A DNA stretch of 64,000 nt from Haloarcula hispanica ATCC 33960 (GTDB lineage: Archaea; Halobacteriota; Halobacteria; Halobacteriales; Haloarculaceae). Positions 26,996-34,600 of the stretch are shown here, piece after piece. The translations under genes were made by a program, and so were the position numbers. Under the pieces are notes generated by a model, which saw only the letters and a program-made list of their open reading frames with translations, was not told the origin of the DNA and ran no database searches. Position 1 is the stretch's first letter, and every line of letters begins with the position of its first letter. Location of the stretch: contig NC_015948.1 of assembly GCF_000223905.1 (NCBI RefSeq), positions 1,240,001 to 1,304,000 of the forward strand. The letters are read 5' to 3'.

Positions 26996-28042
26996 GTGAC
27001 ATCGAGTGGTGGAGCCGATTCAGACTCCGAGTTCGCCTTCGAACTGGCCGTCTGTCAATGGGCCGAGCGAGCGTGGTCGCCGTCCGACGATGCGGCGGTG
27101 CTGATCGCCAGACAGTTCGGGACGAAACACCGACGCTGGGACACGATTGTACTGGAGTGTGACCCCGACGGATTCCGCGAGCGAGCGACGTTCGGCGGAG
27201 ACGCGTTCGACTCGGACCTCCTGCACGTCCTGCAGAACGCGCCGGCCGACTGGACGTACTACCGCGACGCGCTGCCTGACCCGGGCTATCCGTGGCGGTA
27301 CGTCCGGGAGTCGATTCACGAGGCGGCCGACCGGGACGCCATCGAGACCCGAAAGCGGGGCAACCGCATCGAAATCCGTCGGGTGCGACCCTATCCCGAC
27401 TGGCTCCGTCGGGTCGTCGCCATCGAGAACAAGCCCGACCTGACGGCCAGCGCCGCCAGGAATCTCGTCCCACAACTGGAGCGGGACATCGCGCTGTCGC
27501 TGGCCGACGAGGTGTGGGTCGCGACGGCGACGACCGACGAGCGCGTGGAACCGGTCCTGCTGGCGGACCTGCCCGCGGCCGCCGGCGTGCTGACTGTCGA
27601 TCCCGAATCCGGCACAGCCGAGGCGGTCTGGCAACCGCGGTCGCTGTCAGTGACCGACCCCGGAACGCGCATTCTGGACCGACCGGACGACGACACCAGC
27701 GCGGCGCGGTTCGAGTACGCGAGTCCTGATTGGAAGCAAGAGCGGCGGCTCGCCATCGCCGAACGGGCATACGATCGCGGCTGGCGCGCGTACGCGGACA
27801 CGATGCGCCCCGACTGCAGGCACTTCCAACTCAGCGCCGACGAAACTGGCGTCTATCCACACTGCGCCGCGAAAGGGTGTCTCCCGACGGCGGCGGAGTG
27901 TCGGGGGCAGTGTCCGTCTTACGAGCCGGAACCGCCGGCGTGGCGGTCGAAGGACTGGCCGCTCGACGGCGGGCCGGGCAAAGCAATAAAACGGGTGTTA
28001 GCGCGGCGACGCCGCCGCCAGCGGCCGGGGCTGTCGGAGTAG
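26996..28042 (+). CDS. DUF5787 protein, possible PD-(D/E)XK nuclease with Cys cluster
   Basis: A haloarchaea-restricted family, 348 residues, GTG start. It reads like a restriction-endonuclease fold: an N-terminal helix with Glu (FAFELAVCQWAER, residues 13-25), a strand with Asp (RRWDTIVLECD, Asp49) and a strand with E-x-K (VVAIENKPDLT, Glu144 and Lys146). The C-terminal third has five close cysteines (274, 290, 295, 302, 306) in DCRHF, PHCAAKGC and ECRGQC, fitting a zinc or Fe-S site as in Cas4/AddB-type nucleases. The basic tail RRRRRQRPG could touch DNA. The nuclease idea is inference from motifs. Confidence 0.75.
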   Translation: MTSSGGADSDSEFAFELAVCQWAERAWSPSDDAAVLIARQFGTKHRRWDTIVLECDPDGFRERATFGGDAFDSDLLHVLQNAPADWTYYRDALPDPGYPWRYVRESIHEAADRDAIETRKRGNRIEIRRVRPYPDWLRRVVAIENKPDLTASAARNLVPQLERDIALSLADEVWVATATTDERVEPVLLADLPAAAGVLTVDPESGTAEAVWQPRSLSVTDPGTRILDRPDDDTSAARFEYASPDWKQERRLAIAERAYDRGWRAYADTMRPDCRHFQLSADETGVYPHCAAKGCLPTAAECRGQCPSYEPEPPAWRSKDWPLDGGPGKAIKRVLARRRRRQRPGLSE

Positions 28043-28098
28043 CGGACCGACACCGCGGCCGGGCTGTCAGAGTAACCGACCGGTACTGCGGGACGCAC

Positions 28099-28578
28099 TC
28101 ACTCCTCGGATAGCTCGATGTCCAGTTCGTCCCGGGGAACGGCGAGCCTGAACGTCGGCACCGTCTTCTCGACCGTCTCCACGATACCTTTGTCTGCGAG
28201 GCTGCGGAGCGCGGAGCGAACATCGTCAGTGTCGCGGTCCTCACCGACCTCACGGAGGGCGTGTAACACGGCGACGACGCTCTGGCTCTCCTCGTCCGGC
28301 CCGGCGATCACGTCGACGATAGCCTGCTGGAGCGGGGTGACTGTCACCGTCTGTATCCGTTCGGAGTCCTCCCCGTCGATGAGCGTCGTCGCCTCCGGCG
28401 TCGCACAGATGAGGCTGTTGTCGTTGCGGTAGTAGTACTCCTTGAGTTCGGATTCGAGGTACTGGTGTACCTCGCTCCCGCTGTCCATGTCCCAGCGCTC
28501 CTGTAGCTCGCCGTTTTTCGTCGGCTGGAGTTCGACGATGTCGGCGAGTCGCTCGCGGGCCTCCTCCGAGAGGGTCAT
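28099..28578 (-). CDS. DUF5797 family protein, winged-helix-like
   Basis: A 159-residue acidic haloarchaeal protein. The N-terminal part (SEEARERLADIVELQPTKNG) and ELKEYYYRNDNSLICATPEA look like a small helix-turn-helix. The second half, TPLQQAIVDVIAGPDEESQS then VRSALRSLADKGIVE, is a second winged-helix-like repeat. It may be a DNA-binding regulator, perhaps of the neighbouring ABC genes that lie just upstream on the same strand, but this is not proven. The ATG at 28578 was chosen because the preceding in-frame part overlaps the permease gene. Confidence 0.72.
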   Translation of the reverse strand: MTLSEEARERLADIVELQPTKNGELQERWDMDSGSEVHQYLESELKEYYYRNDNSLICATPEATTLIDGEDSERIQTVTVTPLQQAIVDVIAGPDEESQSVVAVLHALREVGEDRDTDDVRSALRSLADKGIVETVEKTVPTFRLAVPRDELDIELSEE

Positions 28579-28624
28579 GGCCCGTCGGTACGACGACCAC
28601 GTATTTCGGTGTTCTGAATCCCGA

Positions 28625-29860
28625 TCACTCGTGCCTGAGTGCGTCGATGGGGTCGACCCGCGCCGCTCGCCACGCCGGATAGAGACCGGCCACGACGCCG
28701 ACAAGGACGCCCACGCCGACCGCGAGCGCCATCCACAGCGGTGCAAGCGAGAACGTGACCTCGGCGTACTGGGTCGCGCCGTAGCCGACGAGCAGTCCGA
28801 GCGGGACGCCGAGCAGCGAGCCGATAGTTCCGAGCAGTGCGGCCTCGACGAGGAACACCTGCATCACGTCGCGGTTGCGCGCGCCGACGGCTTTCATGAT
28901 GCCGATTTCGCGGGTCCGTTCGGTCACGCTGACGAGCATCACGTTGGCGATACCGATAGCGCCGACGACCAGCGCGATGACGGCGATGCCGGTGACGAAG
29001 CGCGTGATGCGCTCGATGACGTCACTGATCTCCTCGACGAAGTCGTTGCCCGAGCGAGCGACCAGTTCCGTGTCGTCGGCCGACAGCGACCGCGCGTCAG
29101 AATTACCGGAGAGGTACGTCTGAATCGCCGACTGCGTTTCCGGGATCGCCCGAGGATCGACGACGAGGGTCACCTGCGGATACGCACGCTGTCGCACGCC
29201 CGCCGAAGGACTCTCGACGACGGAGTCGTAGAACGGGTCGATGGGGACGTACACCCGTGGCTGACGAGCGAACTCGCTGACCGGGACCTCGCCGCGGGTC
29301 CCGTTGACGACGCCGACGACGGTGACGTTCCGTTCGCTGCCGTCGGGCATCGTCATCGTGAGCCGCTCGCCGGTCGTGAGGTTCTCGGAGAACGATCCGG
29401 CCATGCGCTCGTTGACGACGACGGCTTCCTCGTCGGCCTCGAAGGAACGCCCCTCGACGAGGACGCCGTCGGTGATGCTGGCCGGCCGTGTCGCCGTGAC
29501 CTGCTGTCTGGCGAGCGTCCGATTCCCGTGCTGTATCGATTGTGTCTGGACGATCCCGCGCGGGAGCACCGCCTGTACGCCCTGGATTCCTTCTAACTGC
29601 TGAATGTCGTACTCCGTGAACACCGGCTGGAGCGTCCGGTCGAAGTCGTCGTCGCCCGACGGCGTCCCGAACACGTAGATGTTGCCCGCGTTTGACGTCT
29701 CGATGTCACCGACGATCTCGGCCTCGACGCTGGCCCCGAACGTGGCGAACGTGATGACCGACGCGATGCCGATGACGACGCCGACGACCGTCAGCGCCGA
29801 CCGGAGCTTGTGCGCCCTGATAGATCGGAGCGTGATGCGGACACTCTCGCCGGTGTCCAT
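28625..29860 (-). CDS. ABC transporter permease, MacB/LolCDE (FtsX) family
   Basis: A 411-residue membrane subunit with four transmembrane segments: one after LRSIRAHKLRSALTVVG near residue 15, then a large extracellular MacB_PCD domain (about residues 45-265), then three helices in the FtsX domain. ERTREIGIMKAVGARNRDVM is the family coupling loop. Such transporters use ATP to drive conformational work outside the membrane, for example lipoprotein or peptide release. Its stop-side neighbour is DUF5797, and its ATPase overlaps its start by one base. Confidence 0.88.
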   Translation of the reverse strand: MDTGESVRITLRSIRAHKLRSALTVVGVVIGIASVITFATFGASVEAEIVGDIETSNAGNIYVFGTPSGDDDFDRTLQPVFTEYDIQQLEGIQGVQAVLPRGIVQTQSIQHGNRTLARQQVTATRPASITDGVLVEGRSFEADEEAVVVNERMAGSFSENLTTGERLTMTMPDGSERNVTVVGVVNGTRGEVPVSEFARQPRVYVPIDPFYDSVVESPSAGVRQRAYPQVTLVVDPRAIPETQSAIQTYLSGNSDARSLSADDTELVARSGNDFVEEISDVIERITRFVTGIAVIALVVGAIGIANVMLVSVTERTREIGIMKAVGARNRDVMQVFLVEAALLGTIGSLLGVPLGLLVGYGATQYAEVTFSLAPLWMALAVGVGVLVGVVAGLYPAWRAARVDPIDALRHE

Positions 29861-30567
29861 CAGTGCCGCCCCCCGGAGACGTTCTCGACGGACTGGATGT
29901 GACCGTCCTCGACGTGGACGATGCGCTCGGCCCGCTCGGCGACGTGGCGCTCGTGGGTCACCAGCAGGAACGTGTTGCCCGCCGCGTGGAGGTCGTCGAA
30001 CAGGTCGAGTATCTGCGCGCCGGTGTCCGTGTCGACGTTACCGGTGGGCTCGTCGGCGAGTATCAGCGCCGGGTCGGTCGATAGTGCGCGGGCGATGGCG
30101 ACCCGCTGGCGCTGGCCGCCGCTGAGTTCCGAGGGGACGTGGTCGGTACGGTCGGCGAGCCCCACCTCCGAGAGGAGCGACACTGCCCGTTCGCGGCGAC
30201 GGTCGCGGTCCCAGCCGTCGAAGACGAGCGGCAAGGCGACGTTCTCCACCGCGGACAGGCGCGGCATGAGGTTGAACGTCTGGAAGACAAAGCCCACCTC
30301 GGTGCCGCGGATGTCAGCCCGTTCGGCCTCGCTAGCCGACGAAACGTCCTGTCCGTTGACCACGACCTGCCCCGACGACGGCGTGTCCAGCCCGCCGATG
30401 AGGTTCAGGAGCGTGCTCTTGCCGGAACCGCTTGGACCCATCACCGCCGTGTACGACCCCGCCGACAGGTCCAGGCTCACGTCGTCCAGCGCCGTCACCG
30501 TCCCGCCGAGGTCGTACTGCTTGCTGACGCCGTCGACGCGGACAGTCGTGTTCGCTGACTCGCTCAC
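29860..30567 (-). CDS. ABC transporter ATP-binding protein, MacB/LolD family
   Basis: Energy subunit for the adjacent permease, 235 residues. Walker A is VMGPSGSGKSTLLNLIGGLD. The Q-loop region is GFVFQTFNLMPRLSAVENV, the signature LSGGQRQRVAIARALSTDP, and Walker B ALILADEPTGNVD. The switch His is in LVTHERHVAERAERIVHVED. The GTG at 30567 (SESANTTVRVDGVSKQY) was chosen. The longer frame to 30684 would need a TTG start abutting the divergent gene. Stop and start overlap by one base with the permease gene. Confidence 0.88.
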   Translation of the reverse strand: MSESANTTVRVDGVSKQYDLGGTVTALDDVSLDLSAGSYTAVMGPSGSGKSTLLNLIGGLDTPSSGQVVVNGQDVSSASEAERADIRGTEVGFVFQTFNLMPRLSAVENVALPLVFDGWDRDRRRERAVSLLSEVGLADRTDHVPSELSGGQRQRVAIARALSTDPALILADEPTGNVDTDTGAQILDLFDDLHAAGNTFLLVTHERHVAERAERIVHVEDGHIQSVENVSGGRH

Positions 30568-30683
30568 AGCCCGGCGTACGGACTGGACAGCAATGAGGGG
30601 TTCGCCGGGTGCAGATTCCGCCGGATACAGTCCGTTTTCTGACAAGAGGAACCCACTTACCACTCCAGTCCTAAGCCCGGACA

Positions 30684-31703
30684 ATGACAGCCGATACCGG
30701 ACGGAGACTAGCTATCGTCGCGGTGTTCGTCACCATTGGACTACTGGCTGCTGGGGCGGTCGCCGGCGTGTCCGGCCTCAGCGAAATGGGGCAGCCGTCC
30801 GGCGACGACGTGCTCGACCGAACCGAGCAGCGCTACGATGCGGCCGAGACAATTACCGGGACCGCGACAGTGACCGTCACGAACGACTCGGAATCGAAGA
30901 CTGCGACGGTGGAGTACGCTGCCGCTGAGCCGAACAAGACGTGGGCCGCCGTCACGAGTGAGAACCGGTCCTACGAGATGGGGACGAACGGAACCGTCGT
31001 CTGGGCGGTCGGCGAGAACCAGTCCTACGGCCGCGAACTGCCCGAGGAAGCCGCGGCGATGAACGACACTACGGACCCGGTTCCCGAGGAGAACGTCACT
31101 GCGACGCTCCGCGGGACCGCCGAAGTCGACGGCGAGTCGACGTACGTCCTGGACCTCGAACCGACGAACGAGAGCATCGACGCGCCGAACACGACGCTAT
31201 GGGTCGATACCGAGGACTACCGGGTCCACAAGCTGACCACCGACGACGGGACGAACCGGACGGAACTCACCGTTGAGGAGACGAACTTCAACGTCAGCAT
31301 CGACGACAGCCAGTTCGCTCCACCGGCTGACCGGGTCGCCGTCACGACCGTCGAGAGGTACGACTCCTACGACGCGGCCCAGTCCGCGACGGACCTGGAC
31401 CTGCCGAAGTACGAGAACGGGACGTTCGAAGAGGCACGGTACATCAGCCGGCCCGAGAGTACGGCTGTGGCCCAGCAGTACGACGCTGACGGGGAGAACG
31501 TGACAGTTCTGACCGCTACCGGCGCGTCGAGCTATCTTGACGACGTGGAGAACGGGACGGCAGTGCAGGTGAACGGGCAGAACGCGACCGCAATCGAGCG
31601 CGACGACAGTGCTGTCGTCTACTGGACCGAGGACGATGTCACGACCGGCGTGGTCGTCGAGGGGACGACCGAGGAGGCCGTCGCCGCGGCTGAAGAACTG
31701 TAG
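30684..31703 (+). CDS. Membrane-anchored LolA-like protein with DUF4367-like end
   Basis: A 339-residue exported protein. A single hydrophobic N-terminal segment (LAIVAVFVTIGLLAAGAVAG, residues 9-28) serves as signal or anchor. Residues 40-225 read like the LolA-type curved sheet (DRTEQRYDAAETITGTATVT, then TTLWVDTEDYRVHKLTT). The last 110 residues resemble DUF4367. It has many N-x-S/T sites, fitting a glycosylated cell-surface protein. It is divergent from the MacB/LolCDE-type ABC genes, a suggestive pairing. Archaea lack an outer membrane, so the classical LolA job does not apply. Confidence 0.75.
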   Translation: MTADTGRRLAIVAVFVTIGLLAAGAVAGVSGLSEMGQPSGDDVLDRTEQRYDAAETITGTATVTVTNDSESKTATVEYAAAEPNKTWAAVTSENRSYEMGTNGTVVWAVGENQSYGRELPEEAAAMNDTTDPVPEENVTATLRGTAEVDGESTYVLDLEPTNESIDAPNTTLWVDTEDYRVHKLTTDDGTNRTELTVEETNFNVSIDDSQFAPPADRVAVTTVERYDSYDAAQSATDLDLPKYENGTFEEARYISRPESTAVAQQYDADGENVTVLTATGASSYLDDVENGTAVQVNGQNATAIERDDSAVVYWTEDDVTTGVVVEGTTEEAVAAAEEL

Positions 31704-31727
31704 CGACGCCCGCTGACTTTCTACGTT

Positions 31728-32192
31728 CTACAGGCCGTCCAGCGTCGCCTGAACTGACGCCCAGTGGCTCCCTTTCCAGAAGTGCTGTCCACAGTCGGTA
31801 CAGCGCCAGACCGTCTCGTCGTCCGCGTTCGGTGCGTACTCCGGCGTCGGTGCCACCGGATCGACCTGTTCGACCGGCCCGTTGCAGACGCCACAGTGGG
31901 CCGGCTCCGGAGCGAGTGAAAGATGAAAGCCGGCATCGGCGAGTTCCCGCAACTGGTCCTCGACTGCCCGCTCGGTGAGGAGCACGCTCTCGGGTGCGCG
32001 GGCGGCGAGGTCGCTGTCCCGAGTAATCACCAGCCGGTCCTCACGTTCCGCTATAGCGAGGAGGTCGTCATCAGCCTCGGCGTCCCGGTCCAGCGCGTAC
32101 GCCGTGTCGTAGCCACACATCCGCAGATAGGTGGCGAGCTTGCCGAGCATCGCATCGAGCACGAGCCGGTCGCTTGGGGAATTCTCAGGCAT
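31728..32192 (-). CDS. Mut7-C (DUF82) RNase-like protein with zinc ribbon
   Basis: A 154-residue protein of the Mut7-C family, a PIN-fold domain thought to be an RNase. It opens with RLVLDAMLGKLATYLRMCGY and has AIAEREDRLVITRDSDLAAR, where the aspartates form the metal site. The C-terminal part is a zinc ribbon, with cysteines in HCGVC and RCTDCGQHFWKGSHW. Its start overlaps the end of polX by 8 bases, so the two share a transcript. A link with DNA repair is possible from that context only. Confidence 0.88.
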   Translation of the reverse strand: MPENSPSDRLVLDAMLGKLATYLRMCGYDTAYALDRDAEADDDLLAIAEREDRLVITRDSDLAARAPESVLLTERAVEDQLRELADAGFHLSLAPEPAHCGVCNGPVEQVDPVAPTPEYAPNADDETVWRCTDCGQHFWKGSHWASVQATLDGL

Positions 32193-33921
32193 CGAGGAAC
32201 TCGCGGAGGTCCTCGGCGTCGCGGGTGTTCAGCACGTCGTCCGTCTCGACCCAGCCCCGCCGCGCCGTGTGGACGCCGTAGCGCAGGAGTTCGAGATCGC
32301 GTGGGCTGTGTGCGTCCGTGTTGATGGCGATTGTCGCCCCGGCTTCGAGGGCCTGCTTGACCGCGCCGCCGCCGAGGTCCAACCGGGCGGGGTTGGCGTT
32401 TATCTCCAGCGCTGTGTCGCTGGCAGCGGCGACTTCCGCGAGGCGCTTGATGTCGACGTCCAGCCCCTCACGACGGTTGAGATACCGGCCTGTCGGATGG
32501 CCAATGACGTTCACGTCGGGGTGTTCCGCTGCGGCGACGAGGCGGTCCGTGCCGTCCCCGTCCAGCGCGGCGTGTGGCGAGGCGACGACCACGTCCAGGT
32601 CCGCCAGCAAGTCGTCGGCGACCGAGACGCTGCCGTCCGCGGCGATGTTGGCCTCGACGCCGGTGAACACGTCGATGTCGGCGTCCGCCGCGACCGACTC
32701 GACCTCTACTATCTGCTCGCGGAGTTTCTCGTCCGGGACGCCGACGCCGCCGACCATCCCCGGCCCCGTCGCGTGGTCCGTGACCGCGAGGTAGTCGTGA
32801 CCGAACGCGGCGGCCCCTTCGACCATCTCCGCAATCGTGTTACGGCCGTCCGACCAGTTCGTGTGGGTGTGGATATCGCCGCGGACCTCGCCCTCGGCGA
32901 GGAGGTCCGGGAGCGACCCGTTGGCGGCGGCTTCGACCTCGCCGCGGTTCTCGCGGAGTTCCGGCGGCACCCACTCCATGCCCAGCGCGTCGTACACTGC
33001 GTCCTCGGTTTCGCTGGCCACTAGTTCACCGGCCCGCTGGTCGTCATCCTCAACGCCCTCGACATCGAAGACCCCGTACTCGTTGACCTTCAGATCCCGC
33101 TCGATAGCGCGGTTGCGGACCGCCACGTTGTGGTCCTTGCTGCCGGTGAAATACTGCAGCGCCGCGCCGAACTCCGATGGGTCGACGATCCGCAGGTCGA
33201 CCCGAACGTCGTCCGCGTAGGCGCTCGCTTTCGTCTCGCCGGACTCGATGACCCGGTCGAGTCCCTCCCAGTCGGCGAACCGCTCGACGACGGCCTCGGG
33301 ATCGGTGCTCCCGACGAGCACGTCCACGTCGCCGATGGTCGGTCGCCAGCGACGAATCGATCCACCGAGCGCGCACTCCTCGACGGCGTCGCCGCCGGTC
33401 ATGTACTCTCGAATCCGGTCGCCGTACGGCCGCGCCTCGCCGAGCAGCGACCGCTCGTGGGCCTCGCGGGCGAAGTCGATGTTGTCGAGGATGTTCTGCT
33501 CCGTTTTCGCCCCGAAGCCCGAGACTTCCTGTATCCTGCCGGCTTCGGCAGCCGACTCCAGTTCGTCGAGGGTGGTGATGCCAAGCGCCTCGTACAGCGA
33601 GCCGACGGATTTCGGTCCCACGCCCTCGACCGCCGTGAGAGCATCCATCTCGACTGGGAGTTCCTCGCGGAGTTCGGTTAGCTCCTCGATTTCGCCAGTG
33701 TTGACGTATTCAACGACCTTCGAGGAGATTGCATCGCCGACGGCGTCGATTTCGCCGACGCTGTCTTCCCCCTCCGCGGCGAGGCCCTCAATAGCCCCGG
33801 GGAAGTCCCTGATGTTCTCGGCCGCCCGGCGGTAGGCTCGGGGCTTGTACTCCACCCCTTTCGCGTCCAGCAGGTCGGCAAACTCTTCGAGCAGTGTCGC
33901 GATTTCGTCGTTCCGGCTCAT
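32185..33921 (-). CDS. polX: DNA polymerase X family with C-terminal PHP domain
   Basis: A repair polymerase of 578 residues. Domains in order: N-terminal HhH region (ATLLEEFADLLDAKGVEYK, VEGVGPKSVGSLYEALGI); the nucleotidyltransferase palm with RRWRPTIGDVDVLVGS (two catalytic Asp) and VRVDLRIVD (third Asp); and a PHP phosphoesterase with HTHTNWSDGRN, TDHATGPG and INTDAHSP. The PHP part often gives 3'-5' exonuclease or AP-site processing in this family, so gap filling in base excision repair is likely. The ATG at 33921 was chosen over one 21 bases upstream. Confidence 0.92.
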   Translation of the reverse strand: MSRNDEIATLLEEFADLLDAKGVEYKPRAYRRAAENIRDFPGAIEGLAAEGEDSVGEIDAVGDAISSKVVEYVNTGEIEELTELREELPVEMDALTAVEGVGPKSVGSLYEALGITTLDELESAAEAGRIQEVSGFGAKTEQNILDNIDFAREAHERSLLGEARPYGDRIREYMTGGDAVEECALGGSIRRWRPTIGDVDVLVGSTDPEAVVERFADWEGLDRVIESGETKASAYADDVRVDLRIVDPSEFGAALQYFTGSKDHNVAVRNRAIERDLKVNEYGVFDVEGVEDDDQRAGELVASETEDAVYDALGMEWVPPELRENRGEVEAAANGSLPDLLAEGEVRGDIHTHTNWSDGRNTIAEMVEGAAAFGHDYLAVTDHATGPGMVGGVGVPDEKLREQIVEVESVAADADIDVFTGVEANIAADGSVSVADDLLADLDVVVASPHAALDGDGTDRLVAAAEHPDVNVIGHPTGRYLNRREGLDVDIKRLAEVAAASDTALEINANPARLDLGGGAVKQALEAGATIAINTDAHSPRDLELLRYGVHTARRGWVETDDVLNTRDAEDLREFLDA

Positions 33922-33922
33922 G

Positions 33923-34375
33923 TTAGTAGCTCCGCCCGGCACGACCCGTGCCGGAGTCCGCGTCCTCGTGACCCAGTGCTTTCTGGAGGAACTTCATCCA
34001 GCGCTTCCTGTCGGCCGTCTCCTGGGTCTGCGCTTCCTGTTCGATGTTGGCCGCACCGAGCTGTTCGAGCGCGTTGAGCGCCCGGTCGATACCGATGATG
34101 GCCGTGGCAAGCTCTTCGCCGCGCTCGTAGCTCACTTCGTTGTCCTCGATCCGCTGCTTGCGCTGGAGGCGCTCGCGCCGCAGGTTCTTTTTCGCCTGCT
34201 CGACGCGTTCGCGCTCGCCCCGCGGAATCGTCTCCCGACGCTTGATTTCGAAGACGAACGACTGGAGTTCGATCTCCTCGCCCTGCACGGTGATCTCATC
34301 GGGGATATCCGCACCGACGGTCGCGCTGTCGCGTTCGATGCGCTCCAGCAACTGTTTGCGCTCGAACTCTTTCAC
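33923..34375 (-). CDS. DUF5788 family protein, coiled-coil
   Basis: A 150-residue charged protein made largely of helix, GTG start at 34375. The middle (EIKRRETIPRGERERVEQAK, then LRRERLQRKQRIEDNEVSY) predicts a long coiled coil. The closing part has KRWMKFLQKALGHEDADSG. The family is restricted to haloarchaea and has no known function. It is immediately upstream of polX and may be in the same transcript. The GTG was selected because the upstream extension has basic, proline-rich residues unlike this acidic proteome. Confidence 0.75.
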   Translation of the reverse strand: MKEFERKQLLERIERDSATVGADIPDEITVQGEEIELQSFVFEIKRRETIPRGERERVEQAKKNLRRERLQRKQRIEDNEVSYERGEELATAIIGIDRALNALEQLGAANIEQEAQTQETADRKRWMKFLQKALGHEDADSGTGRAGRSY

Positions 34376-34600
34376 TACCTGAGTGTTAGACCGGGGTGCC
34401 CTTACCCGCTTCGCCCATCGGCTACCAGGGTTTCCACAGCGGTGCCTGCTTCGCACCACCGACTGAGTCCGGTCAGCGCCCTGTTTCAGGCGACTCTCGT
34501 GGGCGGCCCCGACCGATAGAAAACGAAGTCGGCGATATCTTTTTCATGGTTTCTGTCGTTCTCATTGTACGAGAGTAATACCGTCCCCCTCGCTTATTAC

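Noticed and set aside
30568-30684. N-terminal extension of the MacB/LolD ATPase
   Set aside because: It would start with TTG on top of the divergent gene's ATG, and the extra residues match no ABC ATPase.
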